The notes beneath the pieces were generated by a model, which saw only the letters and a program-made list of their open reading frames with translations, was not told the origin of the DNA and made no database searches. Positions 55,594 through 60,123 of a DNA stretch of 60,123 bases are shown piece after piece (within the stretch, counting starts at the first letter, position 1; the number at the start of each line of letters is the position of its first letter). The translations under genes and the position numbers were made by a program. The stretch covers positions 1 to 60,123 of the forward strand of contig VBBT01000107.1 of assembly GCA_005881695.1 (NCBI GenBank), read 5' to 3'. Source of the DNA: Candidatus Bathyarchaeota archaeon. GTDB taxonomy: Archaea; Thermoproteota; Bathyarchaeia; 40CM-2-53-6.

Positions 55594-58500
55594 CTAGGCG
55601 AAATCTCCCACCAAGAGCTTCGTTTGCGTCCTGTCCTCCTCAGCCGGTCTGAACGTCTCGTCGAGCTCAACTTTGATCAAGTCAAGTCTCTGTCGGTAGT
55701 ATTCGCCAACATTGTACCGTTTGACCATGTCAAAGGCAACTTGGAGATATTTCTCGACGCCCGCTTTGAATACGGTAGGCCCCAACTTGCCTCCGCATTT
55801 GACGCAAACTCCTTTCAAAGGTGCTCGGCGTGGTTTCCAATTGCACTTTGAGCATCTCGATCTCTGAGACGTGAACGTTCGCAGGTTTCCTACCAGGTCT
55901 CGTAGAATGTGGGTTCCGAGGACTTTTCTAGCAACTTCTTCTCCTCTGACCGCGACGATCTTGTCCGCAAGATCGAGTTGTTCCTTGACTTTATCCAGCA
56001 TCGTCGGTAGTTCCTTGTAGGCGCTGGTCAATCGCGCGTGGTCTATGTCTTCCGTTGGGTGTGTAAACCCGATGTTCCAGTTGTCCGACGATGATTCTCG
56101 TGCATTGTTGAGGGTCGGGACAAGATCCTCGATCTCCTTGGGGTTCGCTCCCAATAGCGTTTTGTCATAGAAAGAGAGAGGGAATGCAGTGACTGTTTCG
56201 ATGTTGAATGCTTGTCGTGCCACCTCGGTCGCGTTTAGTAGTGGAGCGAGCAACAGCGGGGCGTCCATCAAACCCCCAATCCTATCTGGGAGGTATTCTC
56301 TAGAGAAGTTCAATAGCACATCGAGCAATAGCGATACCGAGTCTTCGTCTCCATCGCAGTCTCGCCGTTTTGCTGCGTGGTATAACGGGTGGGCATAACA
56401 AACGCTCGCTTTGGTGAATCCGACGATTCTTGCCACTGCGCCGACGGACGTATGGGGCGATAACCCGACGACCAGATGCCCGATTAGGTCTTCTTTTTTC
56501 GATGCCTTGTAGAGCTTGTCCATTCCATAGTACGAGGCGAGTAGGTCGTCCAAGAACCTGGTTACTTTCAACAGGTACTCGCCGCAAGCTTCCGAGACGA
56601 CAAGGTCCTGTATCTCCAGAGCGCACAACTGTCTCGGGTCAGAGAGCTCGCGCCCATCCATGTCATGTGTGTACCCTATCTCGTGGGCTTTCTCCAGGCT
56701 CAGTCCGATTTCTCCTGGTCTGAACTGGGTTAGGACGGCGTTCGACGCGTCAAACCGGAGGGTTCCGTCTTTGAACACGGAGACATCTGATTTCGCCCGT
56801 AACAAGGCCTTCTCTAAGGGCTCGGGCATTCGGGTTTTGTTGATCAAACCTTTCACTCCTTTCACCGACCCTTCGATTTTTCCCAGCTTGAGCCTCCCAA
56901 CTGCCTCTTCCAGCATTTCGACCAGGTTTACGTTGACACTCCGATAGGCGACGAGAGAACCATTGCAAGTGGACGACGAATCGTGCGATGTTTGGCCGCA
57001 CTTGGGACAGTTCGTGCTCATTTTCGTCTCTCGTCCGCAGACTGGACACTTGAGTTTCGATTCCCAGCGACCGCATTGTTGACATGATCGATCCACCAGG
57101 TCCAATGTTACCACGGATTTCCTCGATGCCTCTATCAAGTCACGGCGTGGGCCGCCGGATTGGCCGGTTGGAAATAGCCCGTGGACCCGTGGGGTCATGA
57201 TTCTCTCCTTGGCCTTTTCTGGGCGGCCCATGCGTGCCCCGACAAAGATCGGCGCCTTGTTCTTTATCGGAAATCCTGCCAGCAAGCTCAGCGCTTCAAG
57301 AGAGCTTTCTCCCTTGACCTGGGTCGCTGGGGCTTCGAGATTCAGAATCGTCCGAAGAACCAGTGCATCATCATCTCGGAGTTGGATGGCACCGGCCACC
57401 ATCTTGTGCGGCATTCGAGCCTGTTCCAGAATGTCCTTCAACTTCTCATCGTAGGGCAGAACGCAGGAATCGTCAAGGTAGTGGATGAGTTTCTCGCGGA
57501 GATAGTATACATCTTGGACCGTCACAAGGCTCCAGAAGTGCGTGTAAGCTGGATGCAGAGGAATTCCGAGGCTCTGGGATAATCCAATTGCCTCGCTTGC
57601 TCGCGGTTTGACAGAGAACGGGTTGGAAACGAATTCATGCAATCGTTCTGCCGAGACATTCAGCAATTGCCGTGCTTTGCTGCTGTTTTCTGGGTCGAGG
57701 AGCTTCTCCTTCAGTAACTGCGCCCACCACGACTCGACAAACCCCGACGGAACTAGCGCCCGATTGTTCTCGAGAAACTCCCCATATCCCACCAGCAGGT
57801 CACCGAGGAACAGTATCTTCTGAATCTTGTCCCGCAATGCCTTTGCTTCTTGAGGCGAGTCTATCCTCATTACTGAGCCATCGATGAGCTTCACGACAGG
57901 AGGCTCGATGCTATCGACCGCATTGACGATCCCAGCCTTCCCTGGCCTTTCTAGTCTCATCTGGACGCCTACCGCAAGAAAGCCACCCAGAATTTCCATG
58001 GTAGCCGGGTGAACACCGACCGATGCCATGCCAGTGTTTCGTGAGCGGCCGTATCGTATTCTGAAACCTCCGGCTGCTCCCGGGAAAGCGAATATTGGGC
58101 GTCCGCCGACAACGTCTTCCATGAACATGAACTCTTTCGCCTCTTCTCCTTCAGAAGACGAGGTCTTCATCATAGCGAGCCATCCCCAGCCCTCCAATCC
58201 AAGCTTCTCAACGATCTTCAGAACCTTGGTTGATCGTCCGAGTAGCCCATCATTTACCACTCGAAGTGCTCCGCCTCGGACCCTGTTAGTCTCGATCCGC
58301 ATCAGATTCCGGTTGACCGCTACCTCGTCGGGGTCTGTTTCCACACCGTTCGGCTCAACGGTTAGACGCATGATCGCGTCTTTGAGGACGCTGTCCGGGT
58401 TCCGGTATTGAAAGCGGGCGATCGATCGCTCGTAGAGGCGTAGTTCTTCGACGAATCTCATCGCTTCCTGTTCCGATGCATGATAAGGGGGAATGTTCAG

Positions 58501-59046
58501 CTGCCGACGGACATAGTCGGCAACGATCATCGTTAAGCCCATCTCGGTGCCGCCTGCCGATCTCATAGGCCCCGCAAAATACACTGCCAGATGCTTTGAC
58601 CCATCGACGTTTGTTCTGATCTTCACGTCATGGATTCCCTGTATCGGAGCGACGGTTACCGCCTCATCAAGCACGGCTAGCGCTGTGCGAATTGCTTGTT
58701 CGGCGGCATCTTCAGGTTCAAGGCTTCCGAAATGGTCCAGAACGATGTCCTCGCTGATCTTCAGAGCGGTTTCTTCGCGGGAAATCAGCTTACTGAGTTC
58801 GCGAATCCTCGCGGCAACCCCGACTGGTCCAACCGATTTCTCGACGCGCTCAGCCAGATCATAGGTGGTTTGTGATTCGACTTTCCATGAAGGGTCAAGT
58901 CCCTTCGACCGGGCCTCCGAGGCTATCGAGTACTGCCGGTTGTATTCTCCCTCTATTCTCTTCGCATAAACATGGTTGGGCCGGTTCTCTAGAACTTGCA
59001 CAGCGAGCCTTCGACTACCCGCCACCGTAAAAGGGTTAATGGTCAA
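55594..59046 (-). CDS. polC: DNA polymerase II (PolD) large subunit DP2
   Basis: 1150 aa; VYFAGPMRSAGGTEMGLTMIVADYVRRQLNI, KEFMFMEDVVGGRPIFAFPGAAGGFRIRYGRSRNTGMASVGVHPATM, HPLYHAAKRRDCDGDEDSVSLLLDVLLNFSREYLPDRIGGLMDAPLLL, C-terminal zinc motifs. Confidence 0.97.
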   Translation of the reverse strand: MTINPFTVAGSRRLAVQVLENRPNHVYAKRIEGEYNRQYSIASEARSKGLDPSWKVESQTTYDLAERVEKSVGPVGVAARIRELSKLISREETALKISEDIVLDHFGSLEPEDAAEQAIRTALAVLDEAVTVAPIQGIHDVKIRTNVDGSKHLAVYFAGPMRSAGGTEMGLTMIVADYVRRQLNIPPYHASEQEAMRFVEELRLYERSIARFQYRNPDSVLKDAIMRLTVEPNGVETDPDEVAVNRNLMRIETNRVRGGALRVVNDGLLGRSTKVLKIVEKLGLEGWGWLAMMKTSSSEGEEAKEFMFMEDVVGGRPIFAFPGAAGGFRIRYGRSRNTGMASVGVHPATMEILGGFLAVGVQMRLERPGKAGIVNAVDSIEPPVVKLIDGSVMRIDSPQEAKALRDKIQKILFLGDLLVGYGEFLENNRALVPSGFVESWWAQLLKEKLLDPENSSKARQLLNVSAERLHEFVSNPFSVKPRASEAIGLSQSLGIPLHPAYTHFWSLVTVQDVYYLREKLIHYLDDSCVLPYDEKLKDILEQARMPHKMVAGAIQLRDDDALVLRTILNLEAPATQVKGESSLEALSLLAGFPIKNKAPIFVGARMGRPEKAKERIMTPRVHGLFPTGQSGGPRRDLIEASRKSVVTLDLVDRSCQQCGRWESKLKCPVCGRETKMSTNCPKCGQTSHDSSSTCNGSLVAYRSVNVNLVEMLEEAVGRLKLGKIEGSVKGVKGLINKTRMPEPLEKALLRAKSDVSVFKDGTLRFDASNAVLTQFRPGEIGLSLEKAHEIGYTHDMDGRELSDPRQLCALEIQDLVVSEACGEYLLKVTRFLDDLLASYYGMDKLYKASKKEDLIGHLVVGLSPHTSVGAVARIVGFTKASVCYAHPLYHAAKRRDCDGDEDSVSLLLDVLLNFSREYLPDRIGGLMDAPLLLAPLLNATEVARQAFNIETVTAFPLSFYDKTLLGANPKEIEDLVPTLNNARESSSDNWNIGFTHPTEDIDHARLTSAYKELPTMLDKVKEQLDLADKIVAVRGEEVARKVLGTHILRDLVGNLRTFTSQRSRCSKCNWKPRRAPLKGVCVKCGGKLGPTVFKAGVEKYLQVAFDMVKRYNVGEYYRQRLDLIKVELDETFRPAEEDRTQTKLLVGDFA

Positions 59047-59139
59047 TTTCTTGTTGAGACGACCGAAACTGTTTCTGAGCCTCGGCGGCCGCTCACTGTT
59101 CTATGGAGGAGCGAGTCTTAAGAGTGAGATGCGAATAGT

Positions 59140-59658
59140 TTGAGGAGGCGACGCGCGATGAGCGACAGTTCGCGAGTCGGAAACACAGGGAGACGCTCTG
59201 TTTGGGATAACAGAACCACGGTACGTCGGCTTCACGGTATCGAATATCGAATGCTCGAGGATTCCGATGACATCCACGATTTCATCAACACCGAGGTACG
59301 GAAGGAGCTGGAAGAAGATTTCGAGAGCATGGGCGAAGATCCGCAACATGACGCTCTGCTCAACTCGCTGCCGAAGCGGAAATGGAAGTTGGAAATTGTT
59401 GGCGTTGACGAGGTCCGGATGAATCCTTTGATCCTCAACTCGGCTGACCTCAAGACCGGTCGAAAGTTCATGGAGCGACTGACAGAACGTCGATCAGAGC
59501 TTCGTAAGTCGTTGGAGACAGGTGGAACGGTCATCTGGCCAATAGTCCTCCTGCGGGAACAGAAGCTACTTGTCGATGGATACTGTCGCCATTCAACCCT
59601 TCAAGAAATGAATATTCCCGAGGCTTACGGCTACGTAGGACGCTTCGTTGTCAAGTGA
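59140..59658 (+). CDS. ParB/sulfiredoxin-like domain protein
   Basis: KWKLEIVGVDEVRMNPLILNSADLKTGRKFMERLTERRSELRKSLETGGTVIWPIVLLREQKLLVDGYCRHSTLQEMNIPEAYGYVGRF. Confidence 0.6.
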   Translation: MRRRRAMSDSSRVGNTGRRSVWDNRTTVRRLHGIEYRMLEDSDDIHDFINTEVRKELEEDFESMGEDPQHDALLNSLPKRKWKLEIVGVDEVRMNPLILNSADLKTGRKFMERLTERRSELRKSLETGGTVIWPIVLLREQKLLVDGYCRHSTLQEMNIPEAYGYVGRFVVK

Positions 59659-59745
59659 ACCGATCCATCCGAATAGGATTTGGTCGCACACTCGAACCTG
59701 AATCGTACAACTCATGTCTGCACGAATCGATTTCAAGGTATCAAC

Positions 59746-60123
59746 ATGCCGCCACGTGTTGCTCTGAAGCTTATTTGCCAGGAACCCCCCATTCTATTGT
59801 TGGTTCAAGCCGTGTCCACTGCGTTCACCAGGGCTCTGGTCAAAGGCGAAAAGGGACAGAAGGACATGCAAAGAATTCCAATTGATACCGGTGCTTTCTT
59901 CACGATTCTGCCCTCCGAAGTCCTCTTCGAGATAGGAGCATACCCCTGGGACTTGAAAGTAAGGCTCGAACTTGACCGGGGAGATTCTTTGGAAGCCCGG
60001 GTCTATTCTGTCGTCGTCGCCGCTCAGGGACGAGAGGACGTAACCCTCGCCGTCACCTTCGAAGGTGCCCAGCCAGTCCTGGGCGCAAAGTTTCTGGAAG
60101 ATCTTGGCCTGGACGTCGATTCT
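59746..60123 (+). CDS. Retropepsin-like (clan AA) aspartic protease fold protein, truncated at window end
   Basis: Open frame to the edge: ...QKDMQRIPIDTGAFFTILPSEVLFEIGAYPWDLKVRLELDRGDSLEARVYSVVVAAQGREDVTLAVTFEGAQPVLGAKFLEDLGLDVDS; DTGA motif and late G-x-x-F-L-E. Confidence 0.6.
   Translation, partial: MPPRVALKLICQEPPILLLVQAVSTAFTRALVKGEKGQKDMQRIPIDTGAFFTILPSEVLFEIGAYPWDLKVRLELDRGDSLEARVYSVVVAAQGREDVTLAVTFEGAQPVLGAKFLEDLGLDVDS

Noticed and set aside
1-60123. CRISPR arrays, rRNA operons, IS elements/transposases
   Set aside because: No regularly spaced direct repeats, rRNA signatures or transposase motifs were found by reading.

Overview
This window is a roughly 60 kb chromosomal segment from an archaeon. 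The evidence is a DNA polymerase II (PolD) large subunit, aIF1A, an RNase J-type beta-CASP nuclease, PadR regulators and a RadA/KaiC-like ATPase. Gene density is high on both strands. I see no rRNA, confident tRNA, IS element or CRISPR array. The most coherent accessory unit is a putative polyphosphate/tripolyphosphate island at about 9.58-14.66 kb. It holds a tandem VTC-like/CYTH-like protein, a CHAD protein, a Ppx/GppA exopolyphosphatase, a SixA-type histidine phosphatase and a second CYTH protein. Other notable items are: a LAGLIDADG endonuclease-like gene, frameshifted and cut by the left window edge, which the ORF track does not show; a convergent DNA methyltransferase/PD-(D/E)XK-like pair; a MerB-like protein keeping the Cys-x2-Asp...Cys pattern; unusual fusions (YdeI-Nudix, DUF59-PqqD); and several interrupted or non-canonical genes (V4R frameshift at an A7 run, GNAT with in-frame TGA, Zn-ribbon in frame after the TGA of an M24 peptidase, methyltransferase without a canonical start). 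I also found two small Zn-ribbon ORFs absent from the track, two PadR promoters with shared CGATA-type operators, and a ParB-like gene next to a retropepsin-like gene at the right edge. All family calls come from reading motifs; no database search was run.
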